From NCBI GenBank assembly GCA_031265635.1, contig JAISCK010000107.1, positions 1 through 18,220 of the forward strand: a stretch of 18,220 bases of DNA, in the 5' to 3' direction. Source of the stretch: Spirochaetaceae bacterium. Lineage in GTDB: Bacteria; Spirochaetota; Spirochaetia; Treponematales; Breznakiellaceae. The notes below the pieces were generated by a model. That model did no database searches and was not told where the DNA came from. It saw only the letters and a list, made by a program, of their open reading frames with translations. Shown in pieces: positions 1-7,970 of the stretch (position 1 is the stretch's first letter; the number at the start of each line of letters is the position of its first letter). The translations under genes and the position numbers were made by a program.

Positions 1-1
1 C

Positions 2-1984
2 GGGAAAACTACTACTACAGAAAGAATGCTGTATTATACCGGCAAGAGCCACCGTATAGGGGAAGTTGACGACGGCGAAGCCATCATGGACTGGATGGAA
101 CAGGAACAGGAGCGGGGCATCACCATACAGAGCGCCGCTACCACGACCTACTGGAAAGATTACCAGATTAACATCATTGATACCCCGGGGCATGTGGATT
201 TTACCGCCGAGGTGGAACGGTCCCTCAGGGTCCTGGACGGCGCCGTAGCCATATTCGACGCTGTGCGCGGCGTGGAACCCCAGACCGAGACTGTCTGGCG
301 CCAGGCCGAACACTACCATGTTCCCTGTATAGGGTATGTCAACAAGATGGACCGCGTCGGGGCCGATTTTTTTCCCGTGCTGGAGGATATACGGACCAAG
401 CTCGGCGTCCGGCCCGTGGCGCTGGAGATACCGCTGGGCAGGGAAAGTTCTTTTGAAGGGGTCATCGACCTCATTGATATGCGGGAAATACGCTGGGACG
501 CCGCGTCGGAAGGGGAAAAAATGATATTCTCGGCGGTGGCCCCTGAACGGGAGAACGCCGCGAGGGAATGGCGCGAAAAAATCATCGACGCCCTTTCCCG
601 CGAGTCTGACGCCATAACCGAGTATTACCTTGCGGGGGAGGAAATCTCCGCCGAACTCCTGCGCGCCGAACTGCGCGGGGCCGTACTCAACCGGAAAATC
701 TTTCCTGTCTTTGCCGGGGCGTCCCGGAGGAATATGGGAGTCCAGCCCCTCATTGACGGCGTGGTATATTACCTTCCGGCCCCTGACGAGGTTGCCCCGG
801 CTCTGGGCCATCAGTTGAAAAAAGACGAAACCGTGGAAATTCCCTGCGACCCCCAGGCCCAGCCCCTGGGTCTGGTATTCAAAATACAAAACGACCGGGA
901 GGCGGGAAGCCTCTGTTATGTACGCATGTACTCAGGGGTGATAAAGCCGGGGCTTATGGTAAACAACATGGGCAAGAGAAAAAGGGAAAGGGTCAACCGC
1001 ATACTCCGCATGCATTCCAACAAGTCAGAGCCCATGGATGAACTTTCCGCCGGGGATATAGGCGTCATCATAGGGATGAAACTTGCCCAGACCGGGGACA
1101 CCATAGGCAGCGAAGGCTGGCCCGTGCTGCTCGAAAAGATGGTCTTCCCCGAGCCTGTCATGTCGGTATCCATTGAACCCAAGACCTTGTCCGAACAGGA
1201 CAAACTCAAGGAGGCCCTTGCCCTGCTTGCCAAAGAGGACCCCACGTTTACCACCAGGGAAAACGAAGAGACAGGCCAGCTCATCATTTCGGGCATGGGC
1301 GAACTTCACCTTGACGTACTGGTAACCCGCATACTCAAGGAATATAAGGTTGAAGCCAAGGTGGGTAATCCCCAGGTTACCTACCGCGAATCGGTGGGCA
1401 GGGCCGTTGAGCATACCGAAAAGTTTTCCCGAACCATGGCCGGAAAGGAAAACGAGGCCGAACTTACCCTCCGTATCGAACCCCTGCCCAGGGGCCGGGG
1501 CAACCGTTACACGCAGGAAGTGCGCAATCCCCAGATACCCCAGGCTGTTTTTAACGCCGTTGAGCGGGGCATTTCAGGCGCCCTTGCTTCCGGCATAGCC
1601 CTCGGGTATCCCTGCATTGACACGGGAGTAACCCTCAGCGCCATAAAGTATTCAGAACTTACCGGCACCGAGTTTGCCTTTGAAGCCTGCGCCAGCATGG
1701 GCTTTGATGAAGCCTGCCGTAACGCCGATCCGGTACTCCTCGAACCCATCATGGCCGTAACCCTCATCTCGCCCAAGGAATTTGTCGGCGACGTAATCAG
1801 CCTGATTACCCAGAGGGGAGGCCAGGTATCCAATATGGAATCCAAGACCTCATCCGACGAAGTCAGGGCCCAGGCCCCCATGGCCAGAATGTTCGGCTTC
1901 ATGACCGCCCTCCGCTCGGTAAGCCAGGGCCGCGCCACCTTCACCATGGAATTTTCCCATTTTGAAAAGAAGAGCGGCCGGTAG
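2..1984 (+). CDS. fusA: Elongation factor G family GTPase, 5'-truncated by the window edge
   Basis: Cytoplasmic translational GTPase acting on the ribosome. The reading frame is open from base 2 and starts inside the P-loop (GKTTTTER), so roughly 15-20 N-terminal residues are missing and the ATG at 26 is internal. Visible G motifs are GITIQSAATT (switch I), DTPGHVDF and NKMDR, followed by the EF-G domain II, III (GQLIISGMGELHLDV), IV and V regions, ending in TMEFSHFEKK. Domain IV departs from the usual translocase: the GGRGQYGHV stretch is replaced by MAGKENEAELTL, and the tip loop SYHDVDS is replaced by IKYSELTGTE, without the usual His. This resembles the second EF-G of Borrelia as I remember it, a group (spdEFG2) whose Borrelia member works in ribosome recycling with RRF. 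The symbol is for the family; the paralogue assignment is inference. It converges with the flavoprotein gene, 42 bases away. Confidence 0.93.
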   Translation, partial: GKTTTTERMLYYTGKSHRIGEVDDGEAIMDWMEQEQERGITIQSAATTTYWKDYQINIIDTPGHVDFTAEVERSLRVLDGAVAIFDAVRGVEPQTETVWRQAEHYHVPCIGYVNKMDRVGADFFPVLEDIRTKLGVRPVALEIPLGRESSFEGVIDLIDMREIRWDAASEGEKMIFSAVAPERENAAREWREKIIDALSRESDAITEYYLAGEEISAELLRAELRGAVLNRKIFPVFAGASRRNMGVQPLIDGVVYYLPAPDEVAPALGHQLKKDETVEIPCDPQAQPLGLVFKIQNDREAGSLCYVRMYSGVIKPGLMVNNMGKRKRERVNRILRMHSNKSEPMDELSAGDIGVIIGMKLAQTGDTIGSEGWPVLLEKMVFPEPVMSVSIEPKTLSEQDKLKEALALLAKEDPTFTTRENEETGQLIISGMGELHLDVLVTRILKEYKVEAKVGNPQVTYRESVGRAVEHTEKFSRTMAGKENEAELTLRIEPLPRGRGNRYTQEVRNPQIPQAVFNAVERGISGALASGIALGYPCIDTGVTLSAIKYSELTGTEFAFEACASMGFDEACRNADPVLLEPIMAVTLISPKEFVGDVISLITQRGGQVSNMESKTSSDEVRAQAPMARMFGFMTALRSVSQGRATFTMEFSHFEKKSGR

Positions 1985-1988
1985 GATC

Positions 1989-2022
1989 TGACGCATCTCA
2001 AGCGTTAGCCTGTTATGCGCCA
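1989..2022 (-). terminator. Weak hairpin between convergent genes
   Basis: The 42-base gap between the stop codons of the EF-G gene and the flavoprotein gene contains TGACGCAT and ATGCGCCA. On the minus-strand transcript these pair over 8 bp with one G-U wobble and an 18-base loop; on the plus strand there is one A-C mismatch. No U-run follows on either side, so an intrinsic terminator is possible but weakly supported. Confidence 0.2.
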
Positions 2023-2026
2023 GACC

Positions 2027-3976
2027 TTACTCAATCTCCTGCGCGCAATCATAGGCTTCTTTGATCGCGTCAATGGCAAGGCGGGGTTCCCTGGCGTCGC
2101 CGATTACAAAACAGGGGATATTTCTGATCCGGGCAAGCGGCGCGAGTTCAGCCTGGGGACGATACCCCGCTGCCAGCACTACCGTATCCGCCGGGATATG
2201 GCTTTCCTTTCCGTCCTTGTCCCGGATGGTAATGCTTCCCGTGCCGGCATTGTCAAGTTTGATGGCGGTGCATTTTGTTTCCAGATAAACCGGTATGGCA
2301 TATTTTTTGATATATTCGCCAAGATAATGCTGCTTGTAACTGTCCGCCTTGGGCGCCAGTTTGTCCAGCATTTCTACAATAAAAACATCTTTACCCAAAC
2401 TGGTCAGATATTCGGCGGTCTCACATCCCACGAGTCCTCCTCCGATAACCGCTACTCGCCTGCCTACCCGTACCTCTTCGGTGAGTACATCCCTGGCAAG
2501 CACCGCCTGTTCAATGCCGGGTATTCCGGGGATGACAGGAGCCGCTCCGGTGGCCACCACAAGAACGTCGGGTTTTTCTTTTTCCAGAAGGTCTTCGTTG
2601 ACCGGGCTTCCCGTATGCACCGGCACCCCTTCCAGAGCGGCCTGTTTGATCATCCTGTTCACCGCGTCAGCGATTTCGCGTTTCCCCGGCGGAATCCCCG
2701 CCAGAAGAAATTCGCCGCCGCAGCCGGGCCGGGCCTCATAGAGTACCGCCCTGTGGCCCCGCCGCTTGAGTATGCGGGCGGCGCTGAGTCCCGCGATGCC
2801 TCCTCCGGCAATCACAATTTTTTTTGAAACCGCCGCCGGTTTTTCGCGGTATAAAAATTCATGGCCGCAGCGGGGATTTACCATGCAGGTCAAATGTACC
2901 CCGTTAGGTGATTTGCCGTAACGCCCGATGCACCCCTGATTACAGCCTATACATTTAACAATATCCTCGGCCCGGCCTTCCTGAGCCTTCCTGATAAATT
3001 CAGGATCGGCGAGCTGGGCCCGGCCTATGGAGACAAAATCCGCCTTTCCCCCGTCAATGATGCTGTCGGCCAGTTCCGGGGAGTTAATGCGTCCCACGGC
3101 AATAACCGGAAGTTTTACGGCGGCCTTAACCGCCGCCGCGTTGTGTACATTAAAACCCGGCCTGTGCTGAATCGGCGGTATCATATCCCACATATCGCCA
3201 TAGCTGCCTATTGAAACATGCAGGGCGTCCACGCCCCCGGCTTCGATCAATTTGGCAAGTTCCACCGCCTGAGGGGTGGTCATGGCGTCGGGAGAGCCGA
3301 CCCGTTCTTCGGCGCTCATACGGTAAATAATGGGGAAATCCTTTCCCACCCGGACACGAACCGCCCTGATGATTTCCAGGGCAAAGCGGGCCCGGTTTTC
3401 AAGAGATCCCCCGTATGTATCACGGCGGTGGTTTGACCAGCCGCTCACGAACTGCCCGACCAGATAACCGTGGGCGCCGTGAATCTCCACCGCGTCGGCT
3501 CCCGCTTCCTGGGCCCTGGCCGCCGCGGCGCCAAAGGATTCGACCAGTTCAAGTATCTCTTCTTCCGAAAGTTCCCTGGGAACAGGCCATAGCGGGCCAA
3601 GGGCTATCGCGCTGGGAGCCACAGGATCAAAACCCGACTGTTCCCTGGTGGTCTGGCGGCCCGCGTGCCAAAGCTGGGGACAGAGCCTGCCTCCGTATTT
3701 GTGTATTTCCCCGGCAAGTGTACGGAAGCCCGGTATAAATTTGTCATCATACAGGGCCGGAGTACAGTCAAAGTGGGATGTCTCGTGTACCGCTACAAAT
3801 TCGGTAATATTCATGGCGCAGCCGTTCTTCGCCCTGAGCGCGTGATATTCCCGCAGACGCTCGCCTATGGTGTAATCCGGTTCGGCCATACGGGTAGCCA
3901 TCGCCGGCATGATGATACGGTTCCGGAGCCGCAAAGAACCGATGGAAGCGGACGTAAAAAGAGCATGATACGACAA
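2027..3976 (-). CDS. Old yellow enzyme / 2,4-dienoyl-CoA reductase-like NADH:flavin oxidoreductase (Fe-S flavoprotein)
   Basis: Multidomain flavoenzyme, 649 aa from the chosen start, close to the 640-680 aa usual for the FadH/BaiCD/trimethylamine-dehydrogenase family. Residues 1 to about 335 form the FMN-binding TIM barrel (ALFTSASIGSLRLRNRI near the N-terminus; IHGAHGYLVGQF, a family signature). C342, C345, C349 and C364 give the 4Fe-4S ligands (CIGCNQGC...C). A dinucleotide fold begins at GGGIAG (residue 391) and a second at GGGLVG (512), for FAD and NAD(P)H. It reduces or oxidises an unsaturated or amine substrate with electrons passed NAD(P)H-FAD-FeS-FMN; the substrate is not evident. Start: the frame stays open to a TTG at 4066, inside a hairpin and with no ribosome site. 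The TTG at 3976 has AGGGAG 7 bases upstream and gives the family-typical N-terminus SYHALFTSASIG. It is the last gene of the ald cluster but is set off from the symporter by 120 bases and a hairpin. Confidence 0.93.
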   Translation of the reverse strand: MSYHALFTSASIGSLRLRNRIIMPAMATRMAEPDYTIGERLREYHALRAKNGCAMNITEFVAVHETSHFDCTPALYDDKFIPGFRTLAGEIHKYGGRLCPQLWHAGRQTTREQSGFDPVAPSAIALGPLWPVPRELSEEEILELVESFGAAAARAQEAGADAVEIHGAHGYLVGQFVSGWSNHRRDTYGGSLENRARFALEIIRAVRVRVGKDFPIIYRMSAEERVGSPDAMTTPQAVELAKLIEAGGVDALHVSIGSYGDMWDMIPPIQHRPGFNVHNAAAVKAAVKLPVIAVGRINSPELADSIIDGGKADFVSIGRAQLADPEFIRKAQEGRAEDIVKCIGCNQGCIGRYGKSPNGVHLTCMVNPRCGHEFLYREKPAAVSKKIVIAGGGIAGLSAARILKRRGHRAVLYEARPGCGGEFLLAGIPPGKREIADAVNRMIKQAALEGVPVHTGSPVNEDLLEKEKPDVLVVATGAAPVIPGIPGIEQAVLARDVLTEEVRVGRRVAVIGGGLVGCETAEYLTSLGKDVFIVEMLDKLAPKADSYKQHYLGEYIKKYAIPVYLETKCTAIKLDNAGTGSITIRDKDGKESHIPADTVVLAAGYRPQAELAPLARIRNIPCFVIGDAREPRLAIDAIKEAYDCAQEIE

Positions 3977-3983
3977 AATTTTT

Positions 3984-3989
3984 CTCCCT
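3984..3989 (-). promoter_or_regulatory. Ribosome binding site deciding a TTG start
   Basis: AGGGAG on the minus strand, 7 bases upstream of TTG at 3976-3974. No in-frame ATG lies near the family-typical N-terminus, so this site is what supports a TTG start for the Fe-S flavoprotein. Confidence 0.6.
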
Positions 3990-4035
3990 GGATTATATAT
4001 GAATTGCTTAAAATGGATTGCGTTAAAATATAACA

Positions 4036-4064
4036 GAGCTTGTTCCAAAACCTGGAACAAGCTC
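4036..4064 (-). terminator. Perfect 11-bp hairpin between symporter and flavoprotein genes
   Basis: GAGCTTGTTCC and GGAACAAGCTC form a perfect 11-bp stem around a 7-base loop. On the minus strand it starts 32 bases after the symporter stop codon and is followed by TGTTATATTTT, a loose U-rich tract. It therefore looks like an intrinsic terminator or attenuator that would reduce read-through into the flavoprotein gene. The tract is interrupted by G and A, so termination may be partial. A symmetric protein-binding site is the alternative reading. Confidence 0.6.
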
Positions 4065-4096
4065 AACTATGCAAAAATCTTCAAACTCCGCCCGGG

Positions 4097-5599
4097 TCAG
4101 CCTTCGCTTTCCGCTTTAAGGCGGGCCTGATTTTCCACGGCATACTGGTTGCACTGCTTGTCGGTGATGCCAAAGAAAAGCTGGATAACCATCTGGGCCA
4201 GAATGAGGATAGCCGGAATCATAAAAGCAATAAAAAGAATGTTTTTCAGGGCGGCGGGGCTCTGAACCTGATTGGCTATATACCCTGAATTGTTGAGCAG
4301 AATACCCAGGAACTGGGCGCCCAGGGCGCCGCCAAAGGTAAGGCTTATCGCGTCAAAAGAATAAATCATACCGGGCTGGTATTTTTTATTTTTCCATGCG
4401 CCGTATTCCACGCAGTTAGGAAGCATAACCCCCATGTAGGCCAGATGGCTGCCCATAAAAAGCCCGCTGAGGCAAAAAAGGACAAATAAAAGGCCGAATT
4501 TGATGGACGCCGCGCCATCCTCGGGACCTAATCCCAGGCAGATAAAATAGAACAGGGCGGTTACGGCAAAATGCAGCAGCATGGTCAGGCAGAAAGCCCG
4601 GTTGGAATCCTTTACAAAATGGATGGACGGTTTGAGCAATAAGGCCCCCACAACCATCATGCCGGTATTGAAGAGCATAATGGTGGGGAAAAAACTATCC
4701 ACATTAAAGTATTCATTAAAGATATACACTACCATGCCGCTTTTTACCGCGTCCATAATATATTGAATAAAGATGCCGGCCACCAGAATAACCGCGGGCC
4801 GGTTGGTCAGGACATTTTTAATCTGTTCCAGGAGGGGGTCTTTTTTAACATTGGGAGAAACCCGCAGATGTTCCCGGTAGCTCCCGTCGGCGTTCAGTTC
4901 ATATTTTTTGGTTGCCGCGATAACCCCGTAAAGCAAGACGACAATCAGTCCCGCAAGAACCACCGCCATCCAGAAGAATCCGGGGGCAAGAACGGTAGCA
5001 TCCGCCACATCCGCATTGGGAGAAAACCCGCTGAAAATTTTGGCCATGGGAAGAATAGCCGCGGATACAATGATGCGTCCCCCGTTGGAGAAGACCTGTT
5101 TAATCCCCACCAGGGTAGACCGTTCTTCTACGTTTTTGGTAATGTTCATGATCTGGGCCGACATTGGAATATAGCAGAGGGTTGCCGCTATAGCGCCATA
5201 GTTGCCGTAGGTAATAACAGCCCAGACTATTTTTGCGGTATCGCTTAAACCGGGAATAACGGTAAACACTCCAATAAAAAGCAGGACGTTAGGTATTAAA
5301 GAAATAAGAATCCAGGAACGGTACTTTCCCCATTTAAGGTTGAAATGGTCTACCGCCCAGCCCATGATCATGTCGGTAATGCAGTCCCAGATCCGGGCGC
5401 CCAGCATGATGGTTCCCGCAATAACCGGATTAAGGGCCAGCACATTGGTGTAAAAGTACATCAAATAGTACCCAAAGGCGATCCACGGAATATTGGCGCC
5501 GCATGCGGAACCGGCGCAATACCGGATTCGGTCCCACCAAGGCAGTTTTGCGTCGGGCGCAAAACTTACTTTGTTATATACTTCTTCTTTCGTTGCCAT
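4097..5599 (-). CDS. GPH-family (MelB-like) cation:sugar symporter
   Basis: Inner-membrane secondary transporter, 500 aa, with about 12 hydrophobic segments, of the glycoside-pentoside-hexuronide:cation symporter family in the MFS superfamily. In helix II the stretch ARIWDCITDMIMG carries D72 and D76, which line up with the two Asp of the MelB cation site (WDAIND), and WAVDHF...KWGKYRSW is the family loop after it. The cation-coupling site therefore looks intact, so it should import a sugar or sugar-like solute with Na+ or H+. Start: an upstream in-frame ATG at 5614 has no ribosome site, whereas ATG 5599 has GGGGG 8 bases upstream, the same layout as the transketolase C-subunit start. It lies 84 bases after the aminotransferase gene on the same strand and is the only transporter in the cluster, so it probably brings in the substrate of the neighbouring enzymes. 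The solute cannot be named from sequence. Confidence 0.93.
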   Translation of the reverse strand: MATKEEVYNKVSFAPDAKLPWWDRIRYCAGSACGANIPWIAFGYYLMYFYTNVLALNPVIAGTIMLGARIWDCITDMIMGWAVDHFNLKWGKYRSWILISLIPNVLLFIGVFTVIPGLSDTAKIVWAVITYGNYGAIAATLCYIPMSAQIMNITKNVEERSTLVGIKQVFSNGGRIIVSAAILPMAKIFSGFSPNADVADATVLAPGFFWMAVVLAGLIVVLLYGVIAATKKYELNADGSYREHLRVSPNVKKDPLLEQIKNVLTNRPAVILVAGIFIQYIMDAVKSGMVVYIFNEYFNVDSFFPTIMLFNTGMMVVGALLLKPSIHFVKDSNRAFCLTMLLHFAVTALFYFICLGLGPEDGAASIKFGLLFVLFCLSGLFMGSHLAYMGVMLPNCVEYGAWKNKKYQPGMIYSFDAISLTFGGALGAQFLGILLNNSGYIANQVQSPAALKNILFIAFMIPAILILAQMVIQLFFGITDKQCNQYAVENQARLKAESEG

Positions 5600-5631
5600 A
5601 GTACATACCCCCATAATAGATTGCGTTTAAT

Positions 5632-5651
5632 GCGGCCGCAATCGCGGCCGC
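5632..5651. repeat. Paired GCGGCCGC palindromes in the aminotransferase-symporter gap
   Basis: Two copies of the 8-bp self-complementary GCGGCCGC separated by AATC. They can be read as a direct repeat or as an 8-bp G+C-only stem with a 4-base loop. They sit between the aminotransferase stop (5684) and the symporter start (5599). No U-run follows, so a classical terminator is unlikely. An RNA hairpin that protects or separates the two halves of the transcript is plausible but unproven. Confidence 0.5.
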
Positions 5652-5683
5652 GGATTCAAATCTAGACGAGTTTTGAAATGGGG

Positions 5684-6946
5684 TCAATTCACCTTGAAAT
5701 TTTTCGCCAGTTCCCGGTATGCCTCATCGGCTACCGCCAGCGAGAATTCCACATCCTTGTCGGTCATCGCATAACAGGTAAACATGTTATGAAAGGAGGT
5801 CAAATACACGCCCCGTTTGACACATTCGGCGATAAAGGCTCTGTGGAACGGCAGGGCCGTCTGCTGATCCTCCATAACATGCCGAATAAAGAACATTGAA
5901 GGGTGTCCCGATGCGACAAGTTTATGCCCGTGCGATTTTGCCACCTCAACAAGTCCCTTGGTAAATTTTTCCCCTATGCCTTTCATGTGCTGAACGGCGT
6001 TTACCCGCTTGATCTTGCTGATGCAGGCCGTTGCCGCGGCAAAGGGTACGGCGGCCAGCCAATAGCTTCCGGTATAGAATACCGACTTTGCCGCGTCTTT
6101 GAGCGCGTCCGCCCCGCAGAGGGCCGAAATAGTCCAGCCGTTTGCCAGGGACTTGCAAAAGCACATGAGATCCGCCTTAAAGCCAAAGTATTTGTCGGAA
6201 CCGGCAGCATCCATGCGGAAGCCGCAGCGGACATCGTCAATGGTCAAAACAATACCGTTGCTGGTACAGAGATTGCGGATTTTCTGCCAGTAGCCATCGG
6301 CGGGCATTTGATTATCCACGCTCACCGGATGCCAATAGGGGGTGGACATAAAACACGCGATCTGGCCCGGATTGTCACGGATGGCCTGTTCAACCTGATC
6401 GGCGTTATTCCAGTCTACATAGATATTATCCGTAAGGTCCTCAGGCCCTATGCCTCCATGTCCGGGTCCCGGCGACTGCATCCAGGGGCTCACACCGTGA
6501 TAACTGCCCTTGACGAGTATTACCTTCCTGCGCCCCGTCGCTGCCCGGGCAATGAGCAGGGCAAGGCTGGTTACATCCCCGCCGTTTTTACAGAACATAG
6601 CCCAGTCCGCCATGTCTACGGTATCCACCATCAGCTCCGCCAATTCGATCAGCTTTTCCGTCGGCTTGGTAGAACAGTTTTCCTTTTTCATCTGTTCCAT
6701 AACAGCGGCGTCTACATCAGGGTCATTATACCCTAAAATGTTCGGCCCGAAACCGCACATATAGTCCAGAAACTTATTCCCGTCTACATCCCAGAAATAG
6801 GCTCCCTGGGTACGCTCGGAAAACAGGGGATAGGCTTCATTGGGAATTAAATACGTTGCTCCCAGATGCCCGTAGATACCCTTGGGAATCACCTTTTCCG
6901 CCCTGGCCATCAGCGCGGGACCTTTTGAATACTTGTAAGTCTCCAT
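5684..6946 (-). CDS. Class III PLP-dependent aminotransferase, glutamate-1-semialdehyde aminomutase-like
   Basis: Cytoplasmic PLP enzyme, 420 aa, of the subgroup III aminotransferases. K265 in FCKSLANGW is the expected Schiff-base lysine. D237/D238 in TIDDVRCGFR occupy the cofactor-ring Asp region (usually DEV.TGFR). FCKNGGDVTSLALLIARAATGR and KGSYHG match the phosphate-cup and substrate region of the family. Start: ATG 6967 has no ribosome site, while ATG 6946 has GGAGGAG about 6 bases upstream, just behind the transketolase stop (17-base gap). It probably transfers an amino group between an amine or aminosugar-type substrate and a keto acid. Pyruvate is the likely partner because ald heads the operon. 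A true HemL role in tetrapyrrole synthesis is unlikely, given a sugar-catabolism-like context with no hem genes. A biosynthetic role in making an amino sugar is an alternative. Family assignment is firm, substrate unknown. Confidence 0.92.
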   Translation of the reverse strand: METYKYSKGPALMARAEKVIPKGIYGHLGATYLIPNEAYPLFSERTQGAYFWDVDGNKFLDYMCGFGPNILGYNDPDVDAAVMEQMKKENCSTKPTEKLIELAELMVDTVDMADWAMFCKNGGDVTSLALLIARAATGRRKVILVKGSYHGVSPWMQSPGPGHGGIGPEDLTDNIYVDWNNADQVEQAIRDNPGQIACFMSTPYWHPVSVDNQMPADGYWQKIRNLCTSNGIVLTIDDVRCGFRMDAAGSDKYFGFKADLMCFCKSLANGWTISALCGADALKDAAKSVFYTGSYWLAAVPFAAATACISKIKRVNAVQHMKGIGEKFTKGLVEVAKSHGHKLVASGHPSMFFIRHVMEDQQTALPFHRAFIAECVKRGVYLTSFHNMFTCYAMTDKDVEFSLAVADEAYRELAKNFKVN

Positions 6947-6963
6947 TTCCTCTCCTCCAGACA

Positions 6964-7953
6964 TCACTGTGTCTTTTTTTTGCCGGCAACAAACTGCGCC
7001 TTAGCGGCAATTTCTTCCATCGTCAGCTTATAATAGGCCGCGAGATCTTTTTCGCAGCCAACCTGGCCAAATTCATCACCCACCCCGACAGTGGCAAAGG
7101 GTATGCCTATCCCTTCCCGGGCTATCACACCGGCTACCGCGGCGGACAGGCCGGTCGCTGTCCTGTGGTTTTCAGCTACCACGATTGCCTTTGTTTCTTC
7201 CGCGCATTTCAGGATATAGTCCTCGTCAAGGGGCTTGATGGTAAATATATCAACCACCCGCGCGGAAATACCGCCGGCTTTTAACTGTTCCGCCGCATGC
7301 AGGGCCTTTTCGACCATGATACCGCTGGCGATAATGGTAACATCACTGCCTTCCCGCAGCAGATTGGCCTTGCCATAGGTAAAGGTGGAACCGGACCCGT
7401 AAATCTTTACGGACGTAAAACCCCTCCCGCCCCTGATATAGAAAAGCCCGTATTTTTCCGCGCTGTCCCGCAGGACAAAGTCCAGCATAACGCCGTCGCT
7501 TATGTCAATAATGGTAATGCCGGGAATGCCCCGCATTATACCCACATCCTCAAAGGACATATGGGTTCCGCCGTTATAGGCCGCGACTATGCCGGGATCG
7601 CTTCCGTAAAGCCGGGCGTTCAGTTTGGCATAGGCCAGGGAAATAAAAACAGTATCATAAACCCGGCGGCTCATAAAGGGCGAAAAGGAATGAATATAGG
7701 GAATTTTTCCGGTTACGGAAAGCCCCGCCGCGACTCCGGCCAAATTCGCCTCCTGAATGCCCACATCAAAGAATCTGTCGCCGTATTTTTTTCTTAATTC
7801 GTAGTAATCGGGACCAAAAAGTCCCAGTCCAATATCCGCCTCACCCACTACTACCTGCGGATTTTTCTCCAGCAGGTCTTTCAGGGCCGCGGCATAATAA
7901 TTTTTATGCTGCAGTTCATCATAACTGCCGTCATAAACGACCGTAAACGCCAT
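6964..7953 (-). CDS. Transketolase C-terminal subunit (pyrimidine-binding and C-terminal domains)
   Basis: Second half of a two-subunit transketolase, 329 aa. Residues about 16-180 form the transketolase pyrimidine-binding domain, with E68 in VGIQEANLAG as the TPP-activating glutamate. The rest is the transketolase C-terminal domain (IIASGIMVEKALHAAEQL...VVDIFTIKPLD). With the N subunit it would form a TPP enzyme moving a two-carbon ketol unit. By hand alignment to E. coli TktA, the sugar-phosphate ligands R358, S385 and H461 correspond to K17, G44 and D119, while R520 is kept as R174; the acceptor-hydroxyl residue D469 corresponds to N127, and H473 is kept as H131. Start ATG 7953 has AGGAAAGGGG with the GGGG 8 bases upstream, 17 bases after the N-subunit stop. 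The changed pocket suggests a specialised catabolic or biosynthetic transketolase rather than the pentose-phosphate enzyme. Confidence 0.93.
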   Translation of the reverse strand: MAFTVVYDGSYDELQHKNYYAAALKDLLEKNPQVVVGEADIGLGLFGPDYYELRKKYGDRFFDVGIQEANLAGVAAGLSVTGKIPYIHSFSPFMSRRVYDTVFISLAYAKLNARLYGSDPGIVAAYNGGTHMSFEDVGIMRGIPGITIIDISDGVMLDFVLRDSAEKYGLFYIRGGRGFTSVKIYGSGSTFTYGKANLLREGSDVTIIASGIMVEKALHAAEQLKAGGISARVVDIFTIKPLDEDYILKCAEETKAIVVAENHRTATGLSAAVAGVIAREGIGIPFATVGVGDEFGQVGCEKDLAAYYKLTMEEIAAKAQFVAGKKKTQ

Positions 7954-7970
7954 AGTATATACCCCTTTCC

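Noticed and set aside
26..28. ATG as start of the EF-G gene
   Set aside because: The frame continues upstream with GKTTTTER, part of the P-loop, so this Met is internal and the gene is cut by the window edge.
2015..2827. Long plus-strand open frame (270 codons) opposite the flavoprotein gene
   Set aside because: It is a complementary-strand shadow of a gene whose FMN, Fe-S and FAD motifs are clear; it shows no recognisable domain and no ribosome site.
2027..3976. Naming the flavoprotein FadH
   Set aside because: The domain architecture is shared by several enzymes (dienoyl-CoA, enoate, bile-acid and methylamine oxidoreductases); no beta-oxidation gene is nearby to support that substrate.
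3992..3997. Minus-strand TATAAT as a promoter -10 box for the flavoprotein
   Set aside because: No acceptable -35 box lies upstream, and the start point would fall inside the ribosome binding site at 3984-3989.
5903..6736. Long plus-strand open frame (277 codons) opposite the aminotransferase gene
   Set aside because: The minus-strand frame has the PLP lysine and family motifs; the plus-strand product is unrecognisable and reflects codon bias.
5684..6946. Assignment as HemL (glutamate-1-semialdehyde aminomutase for tetrapyrrole synthesis)
   Set aside because: The PLP lysine position matches, but the motif around it (CKSLANG rather than GKIIGGG) and the operon context do not fit tetrapyrrole synthesis.
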